This document shows positions 1 to 6,806 of a DNA stretch of 64,000 nt, one piece after another (the first letter of the stretch is position 1; every line of letters begins with the position of its first letter). Made by a program: the position numbers and the translations under genes. The stretch lies in NCBI RefSeq assembly GCF_008710095.1, contig NZ_VYKJ01000004.1:248001-312000 (forward strand), written 5' to 3'. The stretch comes from Affinibrenneria salicis (GTDB lineage Bacteria; Pseudomonadota; Gammaproteobacteria; Enterobacterales; Enterobacteriaceae). Under the pieces are notes generated by a model, which saw only the letters and a list, made by a program, of their open reading frames with translations, did not search any database and was not told the origin of the DNA.

Positions 1-1001
1 TCTATTTCGGCGGCGGTACGCCTACCGCGCTGGCCGCCAGCGAACTGGCGGCGATTATTCGCGCCATTCGCACCAGCCTGCCGCTGGCGCCCGACTGTGA
101 AATCACCGTCGAAGGGCGCATTCTCAATTTTGACGACGAACGTATCGACGCCTGCCTGGACGCCGGCGCCAATCGTTTTTCCATCGGCATTCAGACCTTC
201 GACAGCCGTATCCGGCAGCGGCTGGGGCGGCGTTCAGATAAACAGCAGGCGGTGAGTTTCCTGGAACGGCTGGGGCGGCGCGATAAGGCGGCCGTGGTGT
301 GTGATCTGATGTTTGGTCTGCCGCAGCAGACGGAGCAGAGCTGGCGTGAAGATCTGGCGATTGTCGGCGATCTGCCGCTGGACGGGGTGGATCTCTACGC
401 GCTGAATCTGCTGCCGTCCACGCCGCTGGCGCAGGCGGTGGAGAACCAGCGCGTCGAACTGCCGGATCTCGCGGCGCGGCGCAACTTTTATCGCATTGGC
501 GCCGCCACGCTGGCCGGCGAGGGCTGGCGCCAGCTTAGCAACAGCCATTGGGCTAAAACCACCCGCGAGCGTAATTTGTACAATCTGCTGATTAAGCAGG
601 GGGCGGATTGTCTGGCGCTGGGTTGCGGCGCCGGCGGCAACCTGAACGGCCAGGCCTATATGATGGAACGCAACCTGGAGCGCTACTACCAGATGCTGGA
701 TGCCGGACAAAAGCCGATCGCCATGATGACGCCGGCCGGCGGCGGCGCGGCCTGGCAGCACCAGTTGCAGGCCGGCATCGAGGTCGGTCGGGTCAGGCTG
801 CCGGCGCTGACCCGACGCGCCGGCGAACTGCAGCCGCTGCTTAGCCAGTGGCATCAGGCCGGGCTGGTGTGTGACGACAGCACCTGTCTGCGCCTGACCG
901 ACGACGGCCGCTTCTGGGCCAACAATCTGCTGCAGGCGCTGCAGCAGATTATTCCGCAACTCAATTCGGACGAACTCACGCACGACAGGAGTCCGGTATG
1001 A
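1..1001 (+). CDS. hutW: HutW/ChuW-type radical SAM heme-degrading methyltransferase, 5' end outside window
   Basis: Reading from base 3 the frame is open to a stop at 999-1001, giving about 332 residues; the N-terminus with the CX3CX2C radical SAM cluster lies upstream of the window. The visible part starts with the YFGGGTPT motif of HemN-like radical SAM enzymes and has the FSIGIQTF and DLMFGLP segments of that family. HutW/ChuW proteins open heme anaerobically by methylation, releasing iron and making a linear tetrapyrrole in the cytoplasm. It overlaps hutX by an ATGA junction, so the two are translationally coupled. The HutW assignment rather than plain HemN rests on the hutX and chuY neighbours. 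Confidence 0.88.
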   Translation, partial: YFGGGTPTALAASELAAIIRAIRTSLPLAPDCEITVEGRILNFDDERIDACLDAGANRFSIGIQTFDSRIRQRLGRRSDKQQAVSFLERLGRRDKAAVVCDLMFGLPQQTEQSWREDLAIVGDLPLDGVDLYALNLLPSTPLAQAVENQRVELPDLAARRNFYRIGAATLAGEGWRQLSNSHWAKTTRERNLYNLLIKQGADCLALGCGAGGNLNGQAYMMERNLERYYQMLDAGQKPIAMMTPAGGGAAWQHQLQAGIEVGRVRLPALTRRAGELQPLLSQWHQAGLVCDDSTCLRLTDDGRFWANNLLQALQQIIPQLNSDELTHDRSPV

Positions 1002-1504
1002 CACAGCAACCCACGCTGCAGGAATGGATGGCGACCAATCCGGACGGCACCCTGGAAGAGATCGCCAGCTGCTATCACACCACGCTGCTGGCGGTCGCCG
1101 AAGCGCTGCCGGCCGGGCAGCGCACGCTGGCCGACGGTCGGCAATTCGATTTTGTCTGGGACAGCATGACCGGCTGGGGCTGTCTGACGCTTATTGCCCA
1201 CAGCCAGGATGCGATCCTCGAATTTAAGAGCGAGCTGCCGCAGGGGAGCCACCGTCACGGCTATTTTAACCTGCGCGGCCAGGACGGACTGAGCGGTCAT
1301 ATTCGCGCCGATCGCTGCCATCGCATTGCGCTGATCGAGCGTAAGTTCATGGGGATGGATACCGCCTCCGTGGTGTTTTTTAATCCTGACGGGGCGGCGA
1401 TGTTTAAAGTGTTCCTTGGACGCGACGAACAGCGCCGCCTGCGGGCCGAACAGATGACGGCGTTTCGCGCGCTGGCGCAGCGTCTGGCCGGGGTATCGCC
1501 ATGA
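998..1504 (+). CDS. hutX: HutX/ChuX heme utilization carrier protein
   Basis: A 168-residue cytosolic protein of the ChuX/HutX family, of the usual length, which binds heme or its product and passes it between enzymes of anaerobic heme breakdown. The start ATG at 998 overlaps the hutW stop and has an AGGAG ribosome site just upstream. The C-terminal half has the FMGMDTASVVFFNPDG segment with the hydrophobic strand pattern of the family. It overlaps the next gene by ATGA. No signal peptide is seen, consistent with a cytoplasmic role. Identification is firm from position and sequence pattern. Confidence 0.9.
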   Translation: MTQQPTLQEWMATNPDGTLEEIASCYHTTLLAVAEALPAGQRTLADGRQFDFVWDSMTGWGCLTLIAHSQDAILEFKSELPQGSHRHGYFNLRGQDGLSGHIRADRCHRIALIERKFMGMDTASVVFFNPDGAAMFKVFLGRDEQRRLRAEQMTAFRALAQRLAGVSP

Positions 1505-2139
1505 GCGAATGCTGGCTGTTGTTCGGCGCGGGTCGCGGTACGGGGGCGCAATTGCTGGCGCTGGCTCAGGCGCAGCGTCAGCCGGTAGTGCTGGTGTTGC
1601 GCGACGCGCAGCAGGCGCAACAGTGGCGGGGCCGGCCGGATGTGGCGGTGATTCAGGGCGACGCCTGCGATCCCGACTGCGTACAGCTGGCCTGTCGGAC
1701 CGCCGGACCGCAGGCGATTGCGGTATCCACGCTGGGCGGCGGGGATGCCGACTACCGCGCCCATCGGCTGATTATCGACAGCGCGCAGCAGAACGGCATG
1801 CGCCGCATGCTGCTGGTGACCTCGATCGGCTGCGGCGATAGCTGGCCGATGCTGTCGCCGCGCGCCAGGGCGGCCTTCGGTCATGCGGTGCGCGAAAAGT
1901 CGCTGGCGGAAAGCTGGCTGCAGACCAGCGAACTGGACTACTGCATCGTCCGGCCTGGCGGGTTGACCAACGGCCCGGCGAGCGGCAACGTGCTGTTGTC
2001 GCGGCGGAACGACCTGCATGGCCTGGTATCGCGCGCCGACGTCGCGCTGACGCTGGCGCAACTGCTGCGCCAGACCGCCTTCGGCCATCAGATTTACAGT
2101 CTGATCGATCCGGCGCTCAAGCTGCCCGCACGCGGCTAA
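1501..2139 (+). CDS. ChuY/HugY-like NAD(P)-binding reductase of the heme operon
   Basis: A 212-residue Rossmann-fold protein with an N-terminal LLFGAGRGTGAQLLAL nucleotide-binding loop (residues about 6-21) and the LLVTSIGCGDSW and YCIVRPGGLT segments of NAD(P)H-binding short-chain-like proteins. In ChuWXY operons this third gene encodes an anaerobilin reductase acting on the linear tetrapyrrole made by the radical SAM enzyme. The start overlaps the hutX stop (ATGA). It is the last gene of the operon; no clear intrinsic terminator follows. The reductase role is family knowledge and not shown by the sequence. Confidence 0.82.
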   Translation: MSECWLLFGAGRGTGAQLLALAQAQRQPVVLVLRDAQQAQQWRGRPDVAVIQGDACDPDCVQLACRTAGPQAIAVSTLGGGDADYRAHRLIIDSAQQNGMRRMLLVTSIGCGDSWPMLSPRARAAFGHAVREKSLAESWLQTSELDYCIVRPGGLTNGPASGNVLLSRRNDLHGLVSRADVALTLAQLLRQTAFGHQIYSLIDPALKLPARG

Positions 2140-2280
2140 GACGTCGGTATCGTCCGCATCTGGCCGCGACCGGCTTACGCTGAGCGGATGCGAAAATCGC
2201 CCGCCGGCCAAATCCGCGGCCGGCGAATTTATTACCCGATCTCTTCTCTTATTTCCTTTCTCTGCGTTGGCTGGGCCTGC

Positions 2281-2408
2281 GATACTGCGATACTGCGATA
2301 CTGCGATACTGCGATACTGCGATACTGCGATACTGCGATACTGCGATACTGCGATACTGCGATACTGCGATACTGCGATACTGCGATACTGCGATACTGC
2401 GATACTGC
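2281..2408. repeat. Perfect tandem array of 16 octamers GATACTGC
   Basis: Sixteen exact copies of the 8-base unit GATACTGC occupy 128 bases with no interruption. Because 8 is not a multiple of 3, every frame on both strands reads through as an 8-residue repeat without stops (for example ILRYCDTA on plus, QYRSIAVS on minus), which creates false ORFs. It lies between the end of the heme operon and the MITE-like element. Perfect copies imply recent expansion and probably length variation. Confidence 0.97.
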
Positions 2409-2436
2409 GCGGCATGTCCCGTCTTCAATTCACCTG

Positions 2437-2604
2437 GGGTGTCCCGTAACTGTTTTTTGTACCGATCAGCATTGTTATAACTGTGCAAAAAACGCTTTTA
2501 AGCGATGAAAACAGTCCTGAAAATGCTCAATATTCAACCCAAAATCACATTCCGGAAATGATTACTACATCACTTTTGGTATGCCGGGAGGTTAAGGGAC
2601 ACCC
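2437..2604. mobile_element. Possible 168-bp MITE-like element with terminal inverted repeats
   Basis: The left end reads GGGTGTCCCGTAAC and the right end is its near-exact inverse, GTTAAGGGACACCC, differing at one position. A 4-base sequence CCTG flanks both sides (2433-2436 and 2605-2608), as expected of a target-site duplication. The 168-base interior has no credible ORF and is more AT-rich than its surroundings. This fits a non-autonomous element mobilised by an unseen transposase. The flank is short enough to be chance, so confidence is moderate. Confidence 0.5.
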
Positions 2605-2733
2605 CCTGGCGCCGCTTTCGGACTGGCGGCGATTGCCGCGCGCCCGTTTAAGTAGAGTATAGTGTTGAACGGCGTCGGGACTGGCGTAGTCAGCTCCCGT
2701 GACGGATCGGACAGCTTAACCGAGGTAAACGCA

Positions 2734-3477
2734 TTGACGTATCAGCAACAGAAGCGGGGCGCGAAGCCCCTGCTGGTTATTCAGATGGGGGAACCGCCGC
2801 AGGCCGTGGCGCGTGAGGTGGGGCAGCAGGCGGACTGGTTTAGCGCGGCGCTGCCGGTCAGCGAAGGGCAACTGCTGGTGGTCCGGCCCGATCGCGGCAT
2901 GCCGCTGCCGCCGGCCGATCAGGTGGCGGCGGCGATCATTTCCGGTTCCTGGTCGATGGTGACCGATCGGCTGGCGTGGAGCGAATACACCGCCGGCTGG
3001 GTGCGTCAGGCGTTTGCCCAGGCGCTGCCGATGCTGGGCGTGTGTTATGGCCATCAACTTATTGCGCATGCGCTGGGCGGCACGGTGGCCGATAATCCAC
3101 GCGGCCGCGAGGTGGGCGAACAGATGATCTCACTGGCCGGGGCGGTCGACGGCGATCCGTTGTTGGGCAGTCTGCCGGCGCAGTTCTCCGCCTGGCTCAG
3201 CCATCGCCAGTCGGTAATTGAACCCCCGACCGGCGCGCAGGTGCTGGGCCGCTCACAGCTGGATGACTGCCAGATAGTACGCTATAGCGATAGCGTGCTG
3301 TCCGTGCAGTTTCACCCGGAATTTACCGGCAGCGTGATGGCCAGTTGTCTGCGCCACAGCGCGTCGCAGCCGCAGGCGGCGGAGCAATCGATAGCCGCGG
3401 TCAGCGGGGAGCCGGTTTGGGCGCGCAAGATCCTGTTAAACTTCTTCCGGCGCTATGCCGGCGAGATCGGCGGCTGA
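2734..3477 (+). CDS. Class I glutamine amidotransferase-like protein
   Basis: A 247-residue stand-alone glutamine amidotransferase domain of the GMP-synthase-like type. The nucleophile elbow MLGVCYGHQL and the VQFHPEF motif supply the catalytic Cys and His-Glu pair. A TTG start at 2734 is chosen because GAGGT sits 7 bases upstream and the conserved domain begins just after it (KPLLVIQMGEPP); an in-frame GTG at 2662 would add an unconserved leader. Relatives are single-gene proteins of unknown physiological substrate, so the acceptor cannot be named. It stands alone, pointing away from the repeats upstream. Confidence 0.78.
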   Translation: MTYQQQKRGAKPLLVIQMGEPPQAVAREVGQQADWFSAALPVSEGQLLVVRPDRGMPLPPADQVAAAIISGSWSMVTDRLAWSEYTAGWVRQAFAQALPMLGVCYGHQLIAHALGGTVADNPRGREVGEQMISLAGAVDGDPLLGSLPAQFSAWLSHRQSVIEPPTGAQVLGRSQLDDCQIVRYSDSVLSVQFHPEFTGSVMASCLRHSASQPQAAEQSIAAVSGEPVWARKILLNFFRRYAGEIGG

Positions 3478-3570
3478 CCGGCTGCGCATCGGATCTTCAC
3501 CGTCGCGGCTGGCAGGACGCGTTTGCCGCGCTCGGTCAGCCGGAGCCTGAGTTCGTCTTAATCCGCGCTA

Positions 3571-4032
3571 TTATCGCGTCAGCCGCGAGTCGAACGAAAA
3601 ATCCATCTGCCGGATGCTGGCGCGATAGCGCCCGAACGACGGATGCTGCGGATTAATGATGGCGTTCCGTTCGTGGGGTACGATGCGGGAAGGAACGATC
3701 AGCGCCACAGAATCGCCGGCCTGCAGCCAGCCGCTGCCGATATCCATGGTGCCGACGGGGGCCGGATCGCGGCGCCAGTCGTCGGGCAGGGCGGCATTAT
3801 CCAGCAGCTGAATATCCGCATCATCTATTTCGATACTAAACAGCGAATAGCTATTCAGTATCGATTCCTTGCCGACGTGCACCAGAATTTCCAGCGCCGC
3901 CAGCGCAATGGAGCCCGACACGTACACCGCCGGATAGCCCTTGTGGTTCCAGCGCCCGCCGTATTCGCTTGCGCCATAGCCGCTCCACGCGGTCGCGGCA
4001 TGTACGGTTTTCGTCAGGCGATACAGGATCAC
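3571..4032 (-). CDS. RES-domain toxin of a Xre/RES toxin-antitoxin pair
   Basis: A 153-residue RES-domain protein. The N-terminal YRLTKTVHA and the YGGRWNHKG segment (about residues 23-31), followed by the ALAALEILVH helix, are typical of the family, whose members are NAD+-degrading or NAD-dependent toxins. The start overlaps the antitoxin stop by 4 bases, so both are made from one transcript. Length is normal for the family and no frameshift is seen, so it is probably functional. The NAD-targeting activity is family knowledge. Confidence 0.88.
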   Translation of the reverse strand: MILYRLTKTVHAATAWSGYGASEYGGRWNHKGYPAVYVSGSIALAALEILVHVGKESILNSYSLFSIEIDDADIQLLDNAALPDDWRRDPAPVGTMDIGSGWLQAGDSVALIVPSRIVPHERNAIINPQHPSFGRYRASIRQMDFSFDSRLTR

Positions 4033-4475
4033 GCAAAAACCCCGTGCTCCAGCCGGCCAATCAGGTCCAGCACTTCGAGCGCGCCGCTTTCGGTCGACAG
4101 CAGCGAGGCGGGAGAGACCTGGCCCAGCGCCTTCGCCGGATTGCGCATCCAGTGATACGCGTCATCTTTATTGCCGTCGAACAGCTGAACCGCGGCGTCC
4201 ATCACCCGCACAAATCGGGCGATCCGCTCGCTTTCTTCCGGCGAGAGCGTGCGATCCGCGTTTTTACGCCGCGAGATGTTGCGTTCATTGATGCCGGTGA
4301 TGCGCAGGATCTCGGATTTCGACATTTCCGACCAGCGATGGATATTGTCCAGCACATCCACCGACAGGCCGGCTTTCAGCGCCAGCGTTAGCTCGCGCCC
4401 GCGATTGGCAGGAAAACCGACATAGCGCCAGAGCGCATTATCGATGGGATCGGGCGCGGGACTGTATGTTCTCAT
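4029..4475 (-). CDS. Xre/MbcA/ParS-type antitoxin
   Basis: The antitoxin gene lies directly upstream of the RES toxin. A helix-turn-helix region (about residues 43-75, KSEILRITGINERNISRRK) is followed by the C-terminal MbcA/ParS toxin-binding domain (DAYHWMRNPAKALGQVSP). The start at 4475 is preferred over an upstream ATG at 4496 because GGAGG lies 5 bases before it and because the upstream ATG falls inside the inverted repeat that is probably the operator. That gives 148 residues. It is expected to neutralise the toxin and repress its own promoter. Confidence 0.88.
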   Translation of the reverse strand: MRTYSPAPDPIDNALWRYVGFPANRGRELTLALKAGLSVDVLDNIHRWSEMSKSEILRITGINERNISRRKNADRTLSPEESERIARFVRVMDAAVQLFDGNKDDAYHWMRNPAKALGQVSPASLLSTESGALEVLDLIGRLEHGVFA

Positions 4476-4493
4476 TGCGGCCTCCGATTGTGT

Positions 4494-4522
4494 CATTTGT
4501 CCGTACTGATTATAGACAAATG
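4494..4522. promoter_or_regulatory. Inverted-repeat operator of the toxin-antitoxin operon
   Basis: Perfect 8-base arms CATTTGTC (4494-4501) and GACAAATG (4515-4522) are separated by 13 bases. The site sits 19 bases upstream of the preferred antitoxin start, where Xre-type antitoxins usually bind to autoregulate. Function is inferred from symmetry and position. Confidence 0.6.
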
Positions 4523-4972
4523 TCAGGTTCTGGCAAGCGCGTCCGGCGTCAGGGTCAGGTTCCCGCTACGCCGTCGGCGAATGTCTCTCCGGGCGGCTGA
4601 ACCGGATCTTCGCCGCCGGCTCGCCGCACGAGAAAGGAAAATTGAAAGAAAAAGTTACGGGGTAACTTGATTAATGTATTGATTTTAAATTTTTTTTTAT
4701 ATTATCTTTGCTGTTCGTCGCGTCCGACGGCGTTCGGCTTATGTTCACGCTAACGGGCAGACTTGTCTTGCGCCGAAAACGGATCCAGACTGTCGCCTCA
4801 GTTAAGCGCGCCGGCAGCGGGGCGCTGAAAACGGCGCGCTATGCGCCTGTTCAATGCCAGGATGGCGGGCACCGTTTCGCACTGAGCAACCCCATTGGTC
4901 TGCAAACCACTCGCGTTATCCCGGCGGCTCCACGTCCTGGCCCCACACTCACAGACAGAGAGTTATTCCTTC
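4523..4972. other. Intergenic region with a small inverted repeat and AT-rich promoter stretch
   Basis: No gene is seen in these 450 bases between the divergent antitoxin and phosphatase genes. A short palindrome has arms AAGTTAC (4652-4658) and GTAACTT (4662-4668), followed by an AT-rich run around 4670-4707 that could carry the phosphatase promoter. The ORFs here have atypical composition and no ribosome sites. Confidence 0.4.
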
Positions 4973-5809
4973 ATGACGACCAAAATATGTCTCAACACGT
5001 TTTCCCTGCGCGCCGCCGTCGGTATCGCGCTGCTCGCGCTGGCCGGCTGCGCCGCACCGCATCAGGATGAGGGACAGGCGCAACGGCGGCTGGCGGACCA
5101 GTCGGTGCTGGCGCTCAACTGGTTCCAGCAGTCGGGCGAATATCGGGCGCTGGCGCACCAGGCGTTCAACAGCGCGCAACGCGCTTTCGATCAGGCTAAA
5201 AAGCCGGCCAAAGGCAGGAAAAAAGCCGTGGTGGTCGATCTGGACGAAACCATGCTGGATAACAGCGCGTATTCCGGCTGGCAGGCGCAGCAGGGCAAGC
5301 CGTTTGACGGCGCAAGCTGGGCCAGATGGTCGCAGGCCGGTCAGGCTCTGGCGGTGCCGGGAGCGGTGCCGTTCGCCAGCCACGTCAACAGCCATGGCGG
5401 CACTCTGTTCTATGTCTCCAACCGTAAACAGTCTGAATACGCCGCCACCGTCGCCAATATGCAGAAACTCGGTTTTACCGGCATGTCGGAAAAAACCGTA
5501 CTGCTTAACCAGACGACATCGAACAAACAGGCCCGCTTCGATAGCATCAAAAACGCCGGTTACGACATTGTGGTCTACGTCGGCGACAATCTGAACGACT
5601 TCGGCGCCGCCACCTACCATAAAGATAACGCGCAACGGGCGGCGTTTGTCAGCGCCAATCAGGACAAGTTCGGCACTGAGTACATCGTGCTGCCCAATCC
5701 GCTGTACGGCGACTGGGAAAGCGGTCTGGCTGCGGATTACAATCAACAGGCGCCGCAGCAAAAACTGCAGGTGCGTCAGCAGGCCATCCGCGCCTGGAAC
5801 GGCCAATAA
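4973..5809 (+). CDS. 5'-nucleotidase/acid phosphatase, lipoprotein e(P4) family
   Basis: A 278-residue exported HAD-superfamily class C acid phosphatase. The start ATG at 4973 gives a signal peptide ending in the lipobox LALAGC, with lipidation expected at Cys26; an upstream in-frame start would bury the signal. HAD motif I is VVDLDETMLDN, and GDNLNDF matches the motif IV metal-binding loop. Family members are outer-membrane lipoproteins that dephosphorylate nucleotides such as NMN so that the nucleoside can be imported. It stands alone, with the repeat array directly downstream. Confidence 0.92.
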   Translation: MTTKICLNTFSLRAAVGIALLALAGCAAPHQDEGQAQRRLADQSVLALNWFQQSGEYRALAHQAFNSAQRAFDQAKKPAKGRKKAVVVDLDETMLDNSAYSGWQAQQGKPFDGASWARWSQAGQALAVPGAVPFASHVNSHGGTLFYVSNRKQSEYAATVANMQKLGFTGMSEKTVLLNQTTSNKQARFDSIKNAGYDIVVYVGDNLNDFGAATYHKDNAQRAAFVSANQDKFGTEYIVLPNPLYGDWESGLAADYNQQAPQQKLQVRQQAIRAWNGQ

Positions 5810-5946
5810 GCGTCGCCTCTGCGGCTACCGCTGTATCGCTCCCCGCCGTCTGCGCGGGGATGAACGGGCGGTGGACGCGCGTCCACCATTCTACATTCAG
5901 CCCCTGCCGGGCCGCCGGTATTGCTCGCCGCTTCTGCGCCGTCGTG

Positions 5947-6390
5947 TATACCCTTCATGCTTCATGCTTCATGCTTCATGCTTCATGCTTCATGCTTCAT
6001 GCTTCATGCTTCATGCTTCATGCTTCATGCTTCATGCTTCATGCTTCATGCTTCATGCTTCATGCTTCATACTTCATACTTCATGCTTCATGCTCATGCT
6101 CATGCTCATGCTCATGCTCATGCTCATGCCTCTGGCTTAATGGCCTCATGGCTTCTGGCGCATTGATTTTGTTACTCGTCCCATCCGTGGGATCCGCGCC
6201 GCCAGCGCTTCAAATCCGCTGCCGGCAGATTGGCCTCTGATTCGGGTCAATTACTGTCGTAAGCTCCCGGTGATTAATGACAGACATCCTGTCTCTCGCC
6301 GAAGGTCAGCTAATGGCTGGACAAATTCGTTGCCGACGAATTTGTCGCGGCATCACCGCCTCTCTGCGACTCGAATTATTTTGGCTATAT
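5947..6390 (+). repeat. ERIC-like element A, expanded by an internal tandem array
   Basis: The left end TATACCCTTCATGCTTC resembles the ERIC terminus, and the right end CTCGAATTATTTTGGCTATA is the opposite ERIC terminus. The centre holds CGTAAGCTCCCGGTGATTAA, close to the ERIC core. It shares long stretches with the copy at 28004-28347, including TTTTGTTACTCG, CAGACATCCTGTCTCTC and GCCGACGAATTT. About 180 bases of tandem repeat lie just inside the left end. ERIC identity is by recall of the consensus, not by alignment. Confidence 0.7.
5953..6128. repeat. Tandem heptamer (CTTCATG) array passing into hexamers (CTCATG)
   Basis: Bases 5953-6092 are 20 heptamers: 16 CTTCATG, two CTTCATA, then two CTTCATG. 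Bases 6093-6128 are six CTCATG hexamers, as if one T had been lost from the unit and the shorter form then amplified. The array lies inside the left end of an ERIC-like element. All frames read through it, giving false ORFs rich in CFMLHAS. Confidence 0.97.
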
Positions 6391-6806
6391 TAATAATTCC
6401 ATTTAATTATTATTTCAGATAAATATTATTTCTTTGGTAATTAAAATAAACAAGATCAAGATAACGTACCGCGCTAATTATTGTATTTCGCCGTGACAAT
6501 ACCTTTAGTCGTTATATAAAAATAAACATAGCGATTATTAATGCTTAAACGATAAAGGTAATGCAAATGATAAGCATTGGATTTAATTATCTGACGCCGC
6601 GCGGATTGAGATAAAAACGCGCTAATGTGATGCAATTGTTATTATGCGGATAATTGTTTGAGATTTTTTTTCCCCGGAGCAATAATACCCGCGCAAATTA
6701 ACAGGATTTACCGGGCCTTTATGCCCGGTGTTCTTTTTTTGTACGAAAATAAATAAAACAACCTGTCGTTTATTTTTTTATAAGCAATGTGGGGTGAGGA
6801 GTTTCT
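6391..6806. other. AT-rich leader region upstream of fdoG
   Basis: About 400 AT-rich bases without a credible protein gene separate the ERIC-like element from fdoG. The region holds a strong intrinsic terminator at 6711-6740, so either a small RNA ends there or the fdo transcript begins upstream and is attenuated. The fdoG ribosome site GAGGAG lies at 6796-6801. I could not assign a -35/-10 pair with confidence. Confidence 0.5.
6711..6740 (+). terminator. Intrinsic terminator 66 bases upstream of fdoG
   Basis: Stem arms CCGGGC (6711-6716) and GCCCGG (6723-6728) with a 6-base loop are followed by TGTTCTTTTTTT. The shape is a textbook rho-independent terminator on the plus strand. No protein gene ends before it, so it terminates a small RNA or an fdo leader. 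Confidence 0.75.

Noticed and set aside
2281..2408. CRISPR array
   Set aside because: Units are contiguous with no spacers; the same holds for the heptamer arrays at 5953 and 28032.
1297..2415. Long minus-strand ORF with many QYRSIAVS repeats
   Set aside because: It is produced by the octamer array being open in all frames and then runs antisense to chuY and hutX; no ribosome site or homology.
5860..6240. Plus-strand ORFs rich in CFMLHAS through the heptamer array
   Set aside because: The tandem array lacks stops in every frame; the flanks show no protein-like pattern.
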